Source of the DNA: Nymphaea colorata | Taxonomy: Eukaryota > Streptophyta > Magnoliopsida > Nymphaeales > Nymphaeaceae | DNA: 64,000 nucleotides | NCBI RefSeq assembly: GCF_008831285.2 | Contig: NC_045149.1 | Location: 2,048,001-2,112,000, forward strand | Direction of reading: 5' to 3' | Part shown: piece after piece, positions 45,336 to 56,609 of the stretch | Numbering within the stretch: position 1 is the first letter of the stretch | Layout of the letters: each line of letters opens with the position of its first letter | Made by a program: the position numbers and the translations under genes | The notes under the pieces: generated by a model | Databases searched by the model: none | The model's input: only the letters and a program-made list of their open reading frames with translations | Told to the model about the DNA's origin: nothing

Positions 45336-45813
45336 TGTAAGATCATTTGGTGGGCCGGCATATGTCTATGAGGAATTTCAGACATTATGGTTGTCTTAAA
45401 ATAAATATCCGCTTAAGTGATTGCATTTTGGGATATTACGTCATTTTAGATGGTATGGGGTAATTTTGAAATGTATAAATACCAGTACGCAATTACGGAC
45501 TCTTTGATGGGCGGAATTCGTAATTGTCCTCATTATAAAATGGTAGTGGTCCCTGGGGTCGTGCAATGGTTGCCTAAAACGTTGGTTTCTAGGGTTTTCC
45601 TCTTCCCCATCTGAGAGACACCTCAAGCGCGCCGCAAAGACCCTAGAAGATCCTACCGTGATCTACCGTCCAGTTCTTCAGATGGATTCAAGTACGCTTC
45701 CGCTTTAAGTTTAAGGTTTTGTTTAATTCAATGATTTAGCATGAGCATGATCCTGTTTTGTTTAGGGCATATACATTTGTTTTTGTGTATGCATGAGGGA
45801 AGAAATCCCTACA
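45336..45813 (+). repeat. 5' LTR of copia copy A
   Basis: 478 bp, TGTAAGATCA to CCCTACA. By hand count it differs from the copy B 5' LTR (53139-53616) at about 9 sites. A TATA-type word TATAAATACC lies at about 45474. Preceded by TCTCC. Confidence 0.93.
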
Positions 45814-45814
45814 A

Positions 45815-45828
45815 TTGGTATTGGAGCC
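45815..45828 (+). other. primer-binding site of copia copy A
   Basis: TTGGTATTGGAGCC, one base after the LTR; it differs at two positions from the TTGGTATCAGAGCC expected for initiator tRNA-Met. Confidence 0.7.
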
Positions 45829-45942
45829 TATGCTCATTGTTGATTCATTGAATTTTTGAATTATTTTGTGCGTCTTCCCATTAGATGTTTCTTCTTTCTC
45901 TTCGGTTCAAGTATTGTTTTAAAAAAAAAAAAAAAAAAAATG

Positions 45943-46577
45943 GCGGTTTGCAAGCAAGGAAGTCGTCGGGCTTCCGCTACAATCGCCTGAGAACACAAAG
46001 GATGACCGGTCTTGGGCGGCGTCTGTCGACGAAAGGCGACGGACAGCTTCCAGCCGTCCTGGCGCGAACCACCAGTGGCCACCCACGCTGTTGGGTGGCC
46101 TGCCGGTGAACCCCTGTCGTCTGTCGCAGGCTCGCAGCCATGAGAGTAAGAAGAAGGAATAGGGAAGGCAGGGAGGGGCGTCAGAGGAGCACCGGCTGGC
46201 GTGGGGCCGGCCGTTATGGCGGCAAGGCGGGCTGTGACCGCCATTTCGGGCGACGGCCGGCGACCACTCACCTCCGTCCCGCCGTTTCCCCTTTCGGCTT
46301 CTGAAGGAACAGGCAGAGGAACAAGAGAAGGGGCTCGTTCGATTCCGGCACCCACCTCCATATCTCCACCGCCGGGGGAGTTCCCCGTCGCCGGACGGCG
46401 CCGTGCCGCCAGCCGGCGCCCACCCAAGCCCCCCGGAGGCCCACCGGAGGCGATTTCGCCGTTCGCCTGCCGTTCGGTGCTTGGCAAGGCGAGCGGCGGT
46501 TTCACTGCCTGCGAGTCGTCGAGCGGGAGGCAGCGGGTCGGACCGGGTCGGGTCTTGACATACCCGATCCGGATCCA
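45943..46577 (+). other. CpG-rich leader segment of copia copy A
   Basis: About 635 bp, far richer in G+C and CpG than anything else in the window, starting right after an A run (about 45919-45939) and ending at a TA tract. Both strands carry long open frames (up to 286 codons on the minus strand), all Arg/Pro/Gly-rich with no motif. High GC explains the missing stops, so coding is doubtful. It could be a captured host 5' exon/UTR or an old part of the element leader. Confidence 0.6.
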
Positions 46578-46585
46578 TCAGTTTA

Positions 46586-46588
<3 letters not shown>

Positions 46589-46629
<41 letters not shown>
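46589..46629 (+). repeat. TA microsatellite in copia leader (A)
   Basis: A TA run of 41 bp. The copy B counterpart (54354-54420) has gained an ACACAC block and more TA units. Confidence 0.95.
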
Positions 46630-46631
<2 letters not shown>

Positions 46632-46654
46632 CTCCTGCCCGCCTGCGCTTCCGC

Positions 46655-47180
46655 TTTCGTTTTTCGGATCGGTTCGGGTCCTGTCGGACCCGACCCATAT
46701 CCATATGGTTTAAATTTATATGGGACCGGTTCACTAAGTTTGGAACCGGTTCGAACCTTTTGGGGACCGATTCCGACATTTGGTGGACCGGTTCATTCTG
46801 TTTTAGAATCGGTTCAGACCTTTTAAACCCGATTCAGACCAATTTGGGACCAGTTTATCCAGTTTTGAAATGATTCGGGCCTTTTCCAGATCGGTTCAGT
46901 TAGTTTTTGGACCGATTCGGGGCTTTTCAGGACCGGTTCATTCAATTTTGGAACTAATTCGGACATTTCAGAACCAATTCAGTTGATTTTCGAACCGATT
47001 CGAGCATTTTTAGACCGGTTCACTTGATATTTAAACCGATTCAGGGCTTTTCAAACCGCTTCATTGAGTTCTGGAACCGTTTTTTGCCAATTTTAACCGG
47101 TTCAGTGGGTTTTAGAACAGATACGGTCTATTTTTTGACAGGTACATCCAATTTTTAGACTAGTTCAGCCCTATGTAGGG
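46655..47180 (+). repeat. about 21-bp ACCGGTTC minisatellite in copia leader (A)
   Basis: Roughly two dozen diverged units of 20-22 bp, consensus near RACCGRTTCRNNNNNTTTTGG. ACCGGTTC and ACCGATTC often alternate. The inner ACCGGT is a palindrome. No reading frame is conserved through it. Confidence 0.85.
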
Positions 47181-47990
47181 GCATGTGGGTGTTCTAATTG
47201 TGGTTTAAAAACGATACGGGCCATTTTAAGGCCGATTCAGTAGTTCTTGACCCACTTAAGCACAATTATGGTATCGGTTTATAAAATTGTGGACTCTTTT
47301 GGGCCTATATCATTGAATTATTTGGTTTTAGATTTAATGTAGGGCAAATTTGTATGTAATTTGGTTTATGCATCAGGTTTTGGATTCAATGAATGGCAAA
47401 TTTTGTATGTAAATTTTAATTCATGTATCATGTTTTGCATGTTTTAAATTTGTGGGTGTACTTTAGATGAATATTTGGATTATGAATTTGATCTTTGGCC
47501 ATGTCTGTTGTTTGAAATGAGTAAGTTTGTATTTTATGTAGCCAAAGTGACATCTGTTGTATGAATTTGCCTGTTTTAAACATTAAATAATAGTATACTT
47601 GATCCATGCGAGCAATTATCAACCCAAAAGAGGATTGTTGCTTGGTGAGGTTTAAGTACACAGGCAATGAATATGTGATAATTTTTCAGGTTTCCATGTG
47701 AATAGCGAGTCAATCCAAAGATAAGCTCGTTATTTGACAGTGTTAATTATCTATATTCATTGTTGACCAAGAATACCACTTGCAGTTAGTATTTCAATCC
47801 AAAGACTGAATATTAACGTTGCACCGGTACCTTGTGATGGGTTTTGGACCATTGTGTTTAAATTCATTTATATTTGTTGTTTCATCTTTGTACATGTATT
47901 GATTGTGAGCATGCTTTGGTTTGTTCTTTGTACAGTGAGTTCTGCTTATATGATATTTGCAAATTTTGAGTATTATTCCTGAGTTAAATG
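47181..47990. other. non-coding leader, no gene
   Basis: T-rich sequence shared with copy B (54980-55790). No coding motif; it would correspond to the lost gag N-terminus or an untranslated leader. Confidence 0.5.
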
Positions 47991-48720
47991 ATTCGATTTT
48001 TATAAGTAAGAAAATAAAGACTGTTAAGGAAGTTGCAGTTGATCAATCATCCGTTAAGAAACAAAAGAAGTACTGAGTATCACGCATGGCGTGAAATGAA
48101 TGGTACACTTCTCACTTTGGTTTGTTCTGAGGTTAATTTAACTTCAGCACCCAGAAACACTTGGTGGGTAGATTCAGGTACTACTACTCACTAAGTGTCT
48201 CTATGCAAGGCTGCCTAAATTGTCAAACGCCAATTGATGCTGAAAGATTCATCTATGTGGGCGATGGCAAGAAGGCGAAGGTTGAAGCCATAGCAGATTT
48301 TCGGTTATTGTTAAAGACTGGTTGTTATTTGAATTTGACAGAAACTCATGTGGTGTCGTCTTTTAGACGGAATTTGGTTCTTATTTCCTCATTGAACAAG
48401 TTTGGTTATTATTGTTCATTTGGAGGAAGTAAATTTAAGTTGTTTCTGTACTCAAATTTGATTGCCACTGGTTCTTTGTCTAGTAGCGATAACCTTTATT
48501 TGCTTGATATGGTTGCTTCATATAATGAAACATTGAATGTTACGTCTAGTGGTAGTAAAAGAAAATTAGCCAAAGAGAATTCTGCTATGTTATGGCATTG
48601 ACGCTTAGGACATATCTTTGAAAAGAGAATATAAAGGCTTATGTCGAAAGAAATTTTTGAGTCCCTTGATTTTGCAAACTTTAATGTTTGCACTGAATGT
48701 ATAAAGGAAAAATGAACAAA
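47991..48720 (+). pseudogene. copia gag end, protease and GAG-preintegrase (copy A)
   Basis: SKKxKTVKEVAVDQSSVKKQ is the basic gag end. The zinc knuckle kept in copy B is missing here by a ~53-bp deletion between two GTAC/TTGTAC words (junction about 48073). The protease reads NTWWVDSGTTTH with an intact DSG, then a stop. The frame 48161-48601 has IYVGDGKKAKVEAIADFRL, THVVSSFRRNLVLISSL and ends TKRKLAKENSAMLWH-type sequence (GSKRKLA here); a stop replaces the next residue of the WHxRLGH box. CTECIKEK (about 48690) is the zinc-site CxxC; integrase then breaks off. Confidence 0.85.
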
Positions 48721-48759
48721 CATTAAGGGGTTATAAGTTTTATAATCCATTCAGTAAGT

Positions 48760-50565
48760 CTTTCTTTGAAAGGAAAATGCTCATTTCTTTGAGGATATTG
48801 AGTTTGGGGGAGTTGATCAGGTTAGGAACATTGCCTTTGAAGAGGGACCTGAGTCCACTCATACAGATGTTGTAAGCAATAGTCAGGTATTCATTCCTGC
48901 CATTGTTCTATCAACATATTCAGAAGAAGGCAATGATGTCGATCTCCATACTGAAGAACAAACTCAACAACCTCAAGAAAATCAAGTAGAGGTGCCACTG
49001 AGGAGATCCACTAGAAAGAGGAGAAATACAATTTCAAATGATTTTGTCTATCTCCAAGAACATGATGTTGATATGGGCTTAATGGAGGATGATCCTATTA
49101 ACCTCCAGCAAGCAATAAAGAGTTCTAAATCTCATAAGTGGATAGATGCCATGAATGTAAAAATAAAGTCCATGATGGATAATGACTTATGAGAAGTTGT
49201 TCCCTTGTCTAAAGGTGTGAAACCCATTGGTTGTAAATGGATATTTAAAACCAAGAGGGATTTATTAGGTAACATCGAAAGGTATAAGGTAAGTCTTGTT
49301 GCAAAGGGCTTTACTCAAAAGGAATGCATTGATTATACAGAGACTTTCTCTCCAGTTTCGTCGAAAGACTCTTTCAGGACTATAATGGCCCTTGTAGTTC
49401 ATTTTGACTTAGAGCTGCATCAGATGGATGTTAAGACAGCGTTTTTAAATGGAGATATTGACGAAACGATATATATAGTGCAACGAGAAAACTTTGCTTC
49501 AGGTGATGCAAAGAAAATGGTCTGTAAACTCAAGAAATCCATCTATGGGCTAAAGCAAGATTCCTGTCAGTGGTATTACAAATTTCATCAAGTTATAGTT
49601 TCATTTGGCTTTGAAACTAATATGGTTAATGAATGAGTATACCAAAACATCAGTGGGGCAAATTTATTTTTATGGTTTTATATGTAGATGATTTATTCCT
49701 GGCAAGTAATGATGTGGGCATATTGCATGAAACTAAGATTTTTTGTCAACAAAGTTTGACATGAAGGATCTTGGTTGTGCATCTTTTGTATTGGGGATTC
49801 AAATATTTCGAGATCGTTCTCGGGGTATTCTTGGATTATCACAAAAGGCCTACATTGGTAAGGTGCTTCAGCGATATGACATGAAGAATTGTAAACCAGG
49901 AGAGACTCCAGTTGCTAAAGGAGACAAGTTTAGTCTCAAACAGTGCCCTAAAAGTAAAATCGAATCTAAGGAAATGGAAGGATTCCCTATTCGTCTGTTG
50001 TGGAAAGCCTCATGCTCAGGTTTGTACTCGTCCGGATATTGCATTTATCGTTAGAATGTTATGCAGATACTTAAGTGATCCTAGTATGGATCATTGGGAA
50101 GCAGCCAAAAAGAGGTTTGAGGTACTTACAAAGAACATAAGATTTTATGCTCACATACAGGAAGTCAGACCAGTGGGAGATCATTGGGTATTTAGATTCT
50201 GACTTTGCTGGGTGCCAAAACAGTAGCATAGTATGCTACGAGGCATCCAATCAAGTTTTATGATTGTGGAATTTTGTCACGGGGCTGCGCATTATGTATG
50301 GTGTAGAAAGACCACTAAGGTTATTGTGTGACAATAATTCAGCAGTCATGTACTCTAATAACAGCCACAGTTTGTCAAAGCCGAAGCACATCGACATTAA
50401 GTTTTTGGGTTGTTAAAGAGAGGATACAAAATGGTCAGGTGTCTAGAGCATATTGGGACAAACTCCATGATTGCGGATCCGCTTACCAAGGGTTTAACAC
50501 ATAAGGTCTTTCACGAACATGTTGTTCATATGGAGGTGTTATCCTTGGATGATTTACTGGTTTAG
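48760..50565 (+). pseudogene. copia linker, reverse transcriptase and RNase H (copy A)
   Basis: The linker VEVPLRRSTRKRRNTISNDF (48990-49060) follows the zinc site almost directly, so the whole DD35E integrase core is absent. RT: IGCKWIFKTKRD, KGFTQKECIDYTETFSPVSS, QMDVKTAFLNGDI, CKLKKSIYGLKQDSCQWYY (49225-49590), the YVDD box at 49681-49692, and MKDLGCASFVLGIQIF (49760). TRPDIAFIVRMLCRYLS (50025-50080). RNase H keeps SDFAGCQNS (about 50200) but the following catalytic-Glu segment is deleted, then ERPLRLLCDNNSAVMYSNN and KPKHIDIKF (50300-50400). Stops and shifts throughout. Confidence 0.9.
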
Positions 50566-50968
50566 TGGGAGTTTGTATTTTGTTTGCTCTTATGTATGGA
50601 CATATATTCAGTTTTCTGCAAAATAAAGTTTAAAGTTCTTTGGTTCCATTCTGTGTTTATGTGTTTGTGTTTTTGATTTTCATAAGGTTTTAAAATTGGA
50701 CCAGTTGAGAATAGATATGTTGTAATCACATTACATGTAATTCTCATGCTACACATCCATATCAGATCTATGTCATTGATTATGTTAACATTTGTGATCA
50801 TTGAAGGTTCAGCTAATTTTGATATAGCGAAAGTTGCTTTGGTTCTGTGTTGATATGATCATGGATGAGATTGGTGAAAATGACGTTTAATAAGATAGCA
50901 GTTATGAGCTCCTAAGGTTTTATGTAATGTCTGAATGTATAAAGACATATTTGGCCCAAGTGAAGGAT

Positions 50969-51002
50969 TGTAAGATCATTTGGTGGGCCGGCATATGTCT
51001 AT
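50969..51002 (+). repeat. truncated 3' LTR of copia copy A
   Basis: TGTAAGATCATTTGG to ATGTCTAT matches the first 34 bp of the LTR and then stops at an unrelated sequence. This is the right border of the surviving element. Confidence 0.85.
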
Positions 51003-51586
51003 TCAAAGAGGTGCTTGTTGACCGGCTCTTGAAGGGAGCGGAATACCAAAGAGCAACCTACTAGTTGCTGATTTCTCATCTCCGGTGAACACGTGGAGTC
51101 CCCAAGCAAGGCCTTGAGAGGTATAATTCGGTTTACCCTATAGAACTGTGGGCTGGGTGCTTTTGCTTTTAGTTGTCCTCGAACATAGTGATTGGCTGGG
51201 GTCCCTCCAAAGCTGTGGGCTAAGGACACGATTCCCAGATCACTAAGCCTACCTAGGGTTAAGGGTGTGGTTTGGACGAATAGGGATTGTATGACAGAAT
51301 GGTTTGGTGAATGGAATGCATGTTGAATGAGGAGAGAAATTATGTACATTACAGTTGTATTAAGCCTACTCAATCATTATAGTTTTGTAGTAGGTTTAAA
51401 CCGGGCTTGGGAAAGACTCACTTGTATTCTCTTGTTCTATCATTAAGCCGGGGTGACTGTCCGGCGGGAACCAAAATTTTGTATTAACATTTAAACCTTA
51501 TTGGCAACAACCTCCTCCTAGATCTTGGAGAGGAATCGTCGGCATCTTGAGTTTTCTTCGCCGCAACGGGTTCGTTCCTACCAGGC
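51003..51586. other. unidentified sequence between copia A and the satellite
   Basis: 584 bp unlike the satellite or the LTR. The minus-strand frame 50999-51373 is open for 124 codons without a motif. It may be part of another LTR or a filler at the truncation junction. Confidence 0.4.
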
Positions 51587-53138
51587 TTCTAAGATTTGTT
51601 GGAGGGATGTAGTGGGAGAGATACGCATAGTCCTATAGGTTGGACCTAGGTCCAACTATATGCAACAGCGTGACGGAGACCCTGCGCACTACCCCAGTGC
51701 ACCTCTTTCTTTTCAGAAACAAAACTGAAATGCTCTGCCCACTATGCATGTTCTCTTTTCTTGAAGTTAAAGGAAACCCATGCCTCTCACTGGCTAGTTC
51801 TTCTACCTGTCTACTGAACGGCCTGTTCTAGTCAGTATCGTTGAGTGGGGCGATCCTATCCACAAGTAGGAAAACAACACCCCGCTATGTAGGTGAACGG
51901 TTTCTTCCTCGGTTCCTCTTTCTTTGACCCTGGCTTGTTGCCTCATTCAATCCTTCCCCCTTTTTTTTTAATTCTTCTCGGTTCATTCCTACATCATGCA
52001 TACGTTATGACTTCTTAGTATCATAGAACTTTCTTTTTGATAGATTGTTGGCCTATGAGGCATGTTGGTATTGGGCCTGTGACATTGTTGTGGTGGTGCA
52101 AGCCTCTATTGTTCTCCAAGGGTGACGTAATGCTCACCACCATGAGTCTCCCTTCTTACTTCTTAGTTGTTGCCATTTTTTCTTCTTTTGATTTAGATAT
52201 TGGATCAATGAATACAAATGTTGTTCAAATATAGATTTTCCATATCCTAAAGCATTTACGGATTTGGGGCTTCTAGGATTTGCCATAGGGAGGTAGTGGA
52301 GAAGAGACATATGCCCCATGGAGACCAACCTTTCATGGGTGCACTTGGGTTCGACCCGAGTCCAACTATAAGGCACAGCCCCGTGGAGACTCGGGGCACT
52401 ACCCCACCCCATGTCTTCCTTTTCAAAAGAAAAACAAAAATGTTGTTTTCACTTTGCCTCTTCTCATTTCTTGAAGTTGAAGAAAACCCTTGCCTCTAAC
52501 CGACTTGGTCATCTGGTCGCTTACTAGACCACCGGTTCTAGTCACTATTGTTGGGAGGGGTGACCACATCTGCAATCGAAAACAACACTAGGCGGCATTG
52601 GTGAGCAGTTTCTAATTGAATTCCTCTCTCTCTACATTGGCTTGTTCAATCATTCTCTCTCTTTTTTGTAATACTTCTAAGTTCATGTTTCCCTTGTTTC
52701 TTCATTCTTACTTCTAAGTAACTCAGTTCCTTCTTTTCTAAAAATTGTTGGCCAGTGATGTGTGATATTGTTGATCTTGTGACACTGCAGCGGAGGTGGA
52801 AGCCTCAACTGTTCTTTATCGATGATCGAACCCTCACCGCTGTGAGTCCCACTTCTTAGTCATTGTCTTTTTTTCATCTTTTGATTTCAGTTTTTTATCT
52901 AGGTATTGAATCAATGAATTTAATTGCTGTTTGATTAGAGATTTGTCGTAATTAGTTGTATTTAGGGATTCGGGACATTAAAAATTCACCGGAGGGAGAT
53001 CGTGGCGGAGAGACGTATGCCCCACGGAAACTCACTCTTCATGGGTGGACTTGGGTTGGACCTAGGTCTAAGCGTATCGGGCACGCCCATGAAGACCCAT
53101 GGCCTTACCCCACCATGCCTCTCCTGAAATGCTTCTCC
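51587..53138 (+). repeat. 0.65-0.72 kb satellite, block 3
   Basis: The end of one monomer (51587-52047), a full monomer (about 52048-52744, 697 bp) and the first ~394 bp of a third, which is interrupted at 53138 by copia copy B and resumes at 59292. Joining the two halves gives about 653 bp, one normal unit. Confidence 0.88.
53134..53138 (+). repeat. target-site duplication of copia B, left (TCTCC)
   Basis: TCTCC precedes the 5' LTR; TCTGC (59292-59296) follows the 3' LTR. Other satellite units read CTCCCACTG at this place, so the right copy has one substitution. Confidence 0.7.
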
Positions 53139-53616
53139 TGTAAGATCATTTGGTGGGCCGGCATATGTCTATGAGGAATTTCAGACATTATGGTTGTCTT
53201 AAAATAAATATCCGCTTAAGTGATTGCATTTTGGGATATTACGTCATTTTAGATGGTATGGGGTAATTTTGAAATGTATAAATACCAGTACGCAATTACG
53301 GACTCTTTGATGGGCGGAATTCGTAATTGTCCTCATTATAAAATGGTAGTGGTCCCTGGGGTCGTGCAATGGTTGCCTGAAACGTTGGTTTCTAGGGTTT
53401 TCCTCTTCCCCTTTTGAGAGACACCTCAAGCGCGCCGCAAAGACCCTAGAAGATCCTACCGTGATCTACCGTCCAGTTCTTCAGATGGATTCAAGTATGC
53501 TTCCTCTTTAAGTTTAAGGTTTTGTTTAATTCAATGATTTAGCATGAGCATGATCATGTTTTGTTTAGGGCGCATACATTTGTTTTTGTGTATGCATGAG
53601 GAAAGAAATCCCTACA
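53139..53616 (+). repeat. 5' LTR of copia copy B
   Basis: 478 bp, TGTAAG to CCTACA. About 2% different from the copy A LTR and 6% from its own 3' LTR. Confidence 0.93.
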
Positions 53617-53617
53617 A

Positions 53618-53631
53618 TTGGTATTGGAGCC
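53618..53631 (+). other. primer-binding site of copia copy B
   Basis: TTGGTATTGGAGCC, identical to the copy A site, with two changes from the tRNA-Met complement. Confidence 0.7.
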
Positions 53632-53741
53632 TATGCTCATTGTTGATTCATTGAATTTTTGATTTATTTTGTGTGTCTTCCCATTAGATGTTTCTTCTTT
53701 CTCTTCGGCTGCAAGTATTGTTTTCAAAAAAAAAAAAAAAT

Positions 53742-54340
53742 TGGCGGTTTGCAAGCAAGGAAGCCGTCGGGCTTCCGCTACAGTCGCCTGAGAACACAAA
53801 GGACGACCGGTCTTGGGCGGCGTCTGTCGACGGACGGCTTCCAGCCGTCCTGGCGCAACCCACCAGGGGCCACCCACGCTGTTGGGTGGCCTGCCGGTGA
53901 ACCCCTGTCGTCTGTCGCAGGCTCGCAGCCATGAGAGGAAGAAGAAGGAATAGGGAAGGCAGGGAGGGGCGTCAGAGGAGCACCGGCTGGCGTGGGGCCG
54001 GCCGTTATGGCGGCAAGGCAGGCTGCGACCGCCGTTTCGGGCGACGGCCGGCGACCACTCACCTCCGTCCCGTCGTTTCCCCTTTCGGCTTCTGAAGGAA
54101 CAGGCAGAGGAACAAGAGAAGGGGCTCGTTCGATTCCGGCACCCACGTCCATATCTCCACCGCCGGGGGAGTTCCCCATTGCCGGACGGCGCCCACCCAA
54201 GCCCCCCGGAGGCGATTTCGCCGTTCGCCTGCCGTTCGGTGCTTGGCAGGGCGAGCGGCAGTTTCGCTGCCTGCGAGTCGTCGAGCGGGAGGCAGCGGGT
54301 CGGACCCGGTCGGGTCTTGACAGACCCGATCCGGATCCAT
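53742..54340 (+). other. CpG-rich leader segment of copia copy B
   Basis: Same segment as 45943-46577, shorter by three small deletions (within the GACGGACGGC, CGGCGCC and GGAGGC repeats). The deletion lengths do not keep any single reading frame, which argues against a conserved protein. Confidence 0.6.
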
Positions 54341-54353
54341 CAGTTTATTTAAA

Positions 54354-54361
54354 ATATATAT

Positions 54362-54420
<59 letters not shown>
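54354..54420 (+). repeat. TA/AC microsatellite in copia leader (B)
   Basis: TATATACACACACACACA then a TA run, 67 bp in all. Confidence 0.95.
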
Positions 54421-54421
<1 letters not shown>

Positions 54422-54454
54422 CTCCCGCCCGCCTGCGCTTCCGCTTTCGTTTTT

Positions 54455-54980
54455 CGGATCGGTTCGGGTCCTGTCGGACCCGACCCATATCCATATGGTT
54501 TAAATTTATATGGGACCGGTTCATTAAGTTTGGAACCGGTTCGAACCTTTTGGGGACCGATTCTGACATTTGGTGGACCGGTTCATTCTGTTTTAGAATC
54601 GGTTCGGACCTTTTAAACCCGATTCAGACCAATTTGGGACCAGTTTATCCAGTTTTGAAATGATTCGGGCCTTTTGCAGATCGGTTCAGTTAGTTTTTGG
54701 ACCGATTCGGGGCTTTTCAGGACCGGCTCATTCAGTTTTGGAACTGATTCGGACATTTCAGAACCAATTCAGTTGATTTTTGAACCGATTCGAGCATTTT
54801 TAGACCGGTTCACTTGATATTTAGACCGATTCAGGGCTTTTCAAACCACTTCATTGAGTTCTGGAACCGTTTTTTGCCAATTTTAATCGGTTCAGTGGGT
54901 TTTAGAACAGATACGGTCTATTTTTTGACCGGTACATCCAATTTTTAGAATGGTTCAGCCCTATGTAGGGGCATGTGGGT
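54455..54980 (+). repeat. about 21-bp ACCGGTTC minisatellite in copia leader (B)
   Basis: Unit order is the same as in copy A with scattered substitutions and no unit gain or loss that I can see, so the array was stable after the duplication. Confidence 0.85.
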
Positions 54981-55747
54981 GTTCTAATTGTGGTTTAAAA
55001 ACGATACGGGTCATTTTAAGGCCGATTCAGTAGTTCTTGACCCACTTAAGCACAATTATGGTATCGGTTTATAAAATTGTGGACTCTTTTGGGCCCACAT
55101 CATTGAATCATTTGGTTTTAGATTTAATGTAGGGCAAATTTGTATGTAATTTGATTTATGCATCAGGTTTTGGATTCAATGAATGGCAAATTTTGTATGT
55201 AAATTTTAATTCATGTATCATGTTTTGCATGTTTTAAATTTGTGGGTGTACTTTAGATGAATATTTGGATTATGAATTTGATCTTTGGCCATGTCTATTG
55301 TTTGAAATGAGTAAGTTTGTATTTTATGTAGTCAAAGTGACATCTGTTGTATGAATTTGCCTGTTTTAAACATTAGATAATAGTATACTTGATCCATGCG
55401 AGCAATTATCAACCCAAAGGAGGATTGTTGCTTGGTGAGGTTTAAGTACACAGGGCAATGAATATGTGATAATTTTTCAGGTTTCCATTTGAATAGCGAG
55501 TCAATCCAAAGATAGGCTCGTTGTTTGACAGTGTTAATTATCTATATTCATTGTTGACCAAGAATACCACTTGCAGTTAGTATTTAAATCCAAAGATTGA
55601 ATATTAACGTTGCACCGGTACCTTGTGATGGGTTTTGGACCATTGTATTTCAATTCATTTATATTTGTTGTTTCATCTTTGTACATGTATTGATTGTGAG
55701 CATGCTTTGGTTTGTTCTTTGTACAGTGAGTTCTGCTTATATGATAT

Positions 55748-56570
55748 TTGCAAATTTTGAGTACTATTCATGAGTTAAATGATTCGATTTTTATAAGTAA
55801 GAAAAGAAAGACTGTTAAGGAAGTTGCAGTTGATCAATCATCCGTTAAGAAACAAAAGAAGTACAAGGAATGCTTATCAGGCTGTTTCTTTTGCAATGTG
55901 AAGGTCATACGAAGGAGGATTGTACTGAGTATCACGCATGGCGTGAAATGAAGGGTACACTTCTCACTTTGGTTTGTTCTGAGGTTAATTTAACTTCAGT
56001 ACCCAGAAACACTTGGTGGGTAGATTCATGTACTACTACTCACATAAGTGTCTCTATGCAAGGCTGCCTAAATTGTCAAACGCCAATTGATGCTGAAAGA
56101 TTCATCTATGTGGGCGATGGCAAGAAGGCGAAGGTTGAAGCCATAGCAGATTTTCGGTTATCGTTAAAGACTGGTTGTTATTTGAATTTGACAGAAACTC
56201 ATGTGGTGCCGTCTTTTAGACGGAATTTGGTTCTTATTTCCTCATTGAACAAGTTTGGTTATTATTGTTCATTTAGAGGAAGTAAATTTAAGTTGTTTCT
56301 GTACTCAAATTTGATTGCCACTGGTTCTTTGTCTAGTAGCGATAACCTTTATTTGCTTGATATGGTTGCTTCATATAATGAAACATTGAATGTTACGTCT
56401 AGTGGTACTAAAAGAAAATTAGCCAAAGAGAATTCTGCTATGTTATGGCATTGACGCTTAGGACATATCTTTGAAAAGAGAATATAAAGGCTTATGTCGA
56501 AAGGAATTTTTGAGTCCCTTGATTTTGCAAACTTTAATGTTTGCACTGAATGTATAAAGGAAAAATGAAC
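55748..56570 (+). pseudogene. copia gag end, protease and GAG-preintegrase (copy B)
   Basis: ISTIHELNDSIFISKKRK leads to KKQKKYKECLSGCFFCNVK; one base later in another frame GHTKEDC completes a CX2CX4HX4C zinc knuckle, so a frameshift splits it (about 55900). The protease reads NTWWVDSCTTTHISV: the active-site Gly of DSG is Cys. The frame is open to 56454 with IYVGDGKKAKVEAIADFRL and THVVPSFRRNLVLISSL, ending MLWH before a stop that replaces the following residue. The integrase zinc CxxC (CTECIKEK) is at about 56545. Confidence 0.85.
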
Positions 56571-56609
56571 AAACATTAAGGGGTTCTAAGTTTTATAATC
56601 CATTCAGTA

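Larger units (their letters stand above)
45336..51002 (+). mobile_element. non-autonomous Ty1-copia element, copy A (3' truncated)
   Basis: 5' LTR 45336-45813, primer site, a long non-coding leader (45829-47990), worn gag/protease, a pol missing the integrase core, and only 34 bp of the 3' LTR (50969-51002). Purine tract AAGTGAAGGAT precedes it. It shares the 5' satellite flank, the integrase deletion and most stops with copy B, so both descend from one inserted, already broken element. Copy A differs by lacking most of the 3' LTR and by a ~53-bp deletion in gag. Confidence 0.88.

Noticed and set aside
45919-46779. 286-codon minus-strand open frame in the CpG-rich leader
   Set aside because: Base composition with few stop triplets explains it; it runs through an A/T run (Phe tract) and the TA microsatellite, and copy B does not keep the frame.
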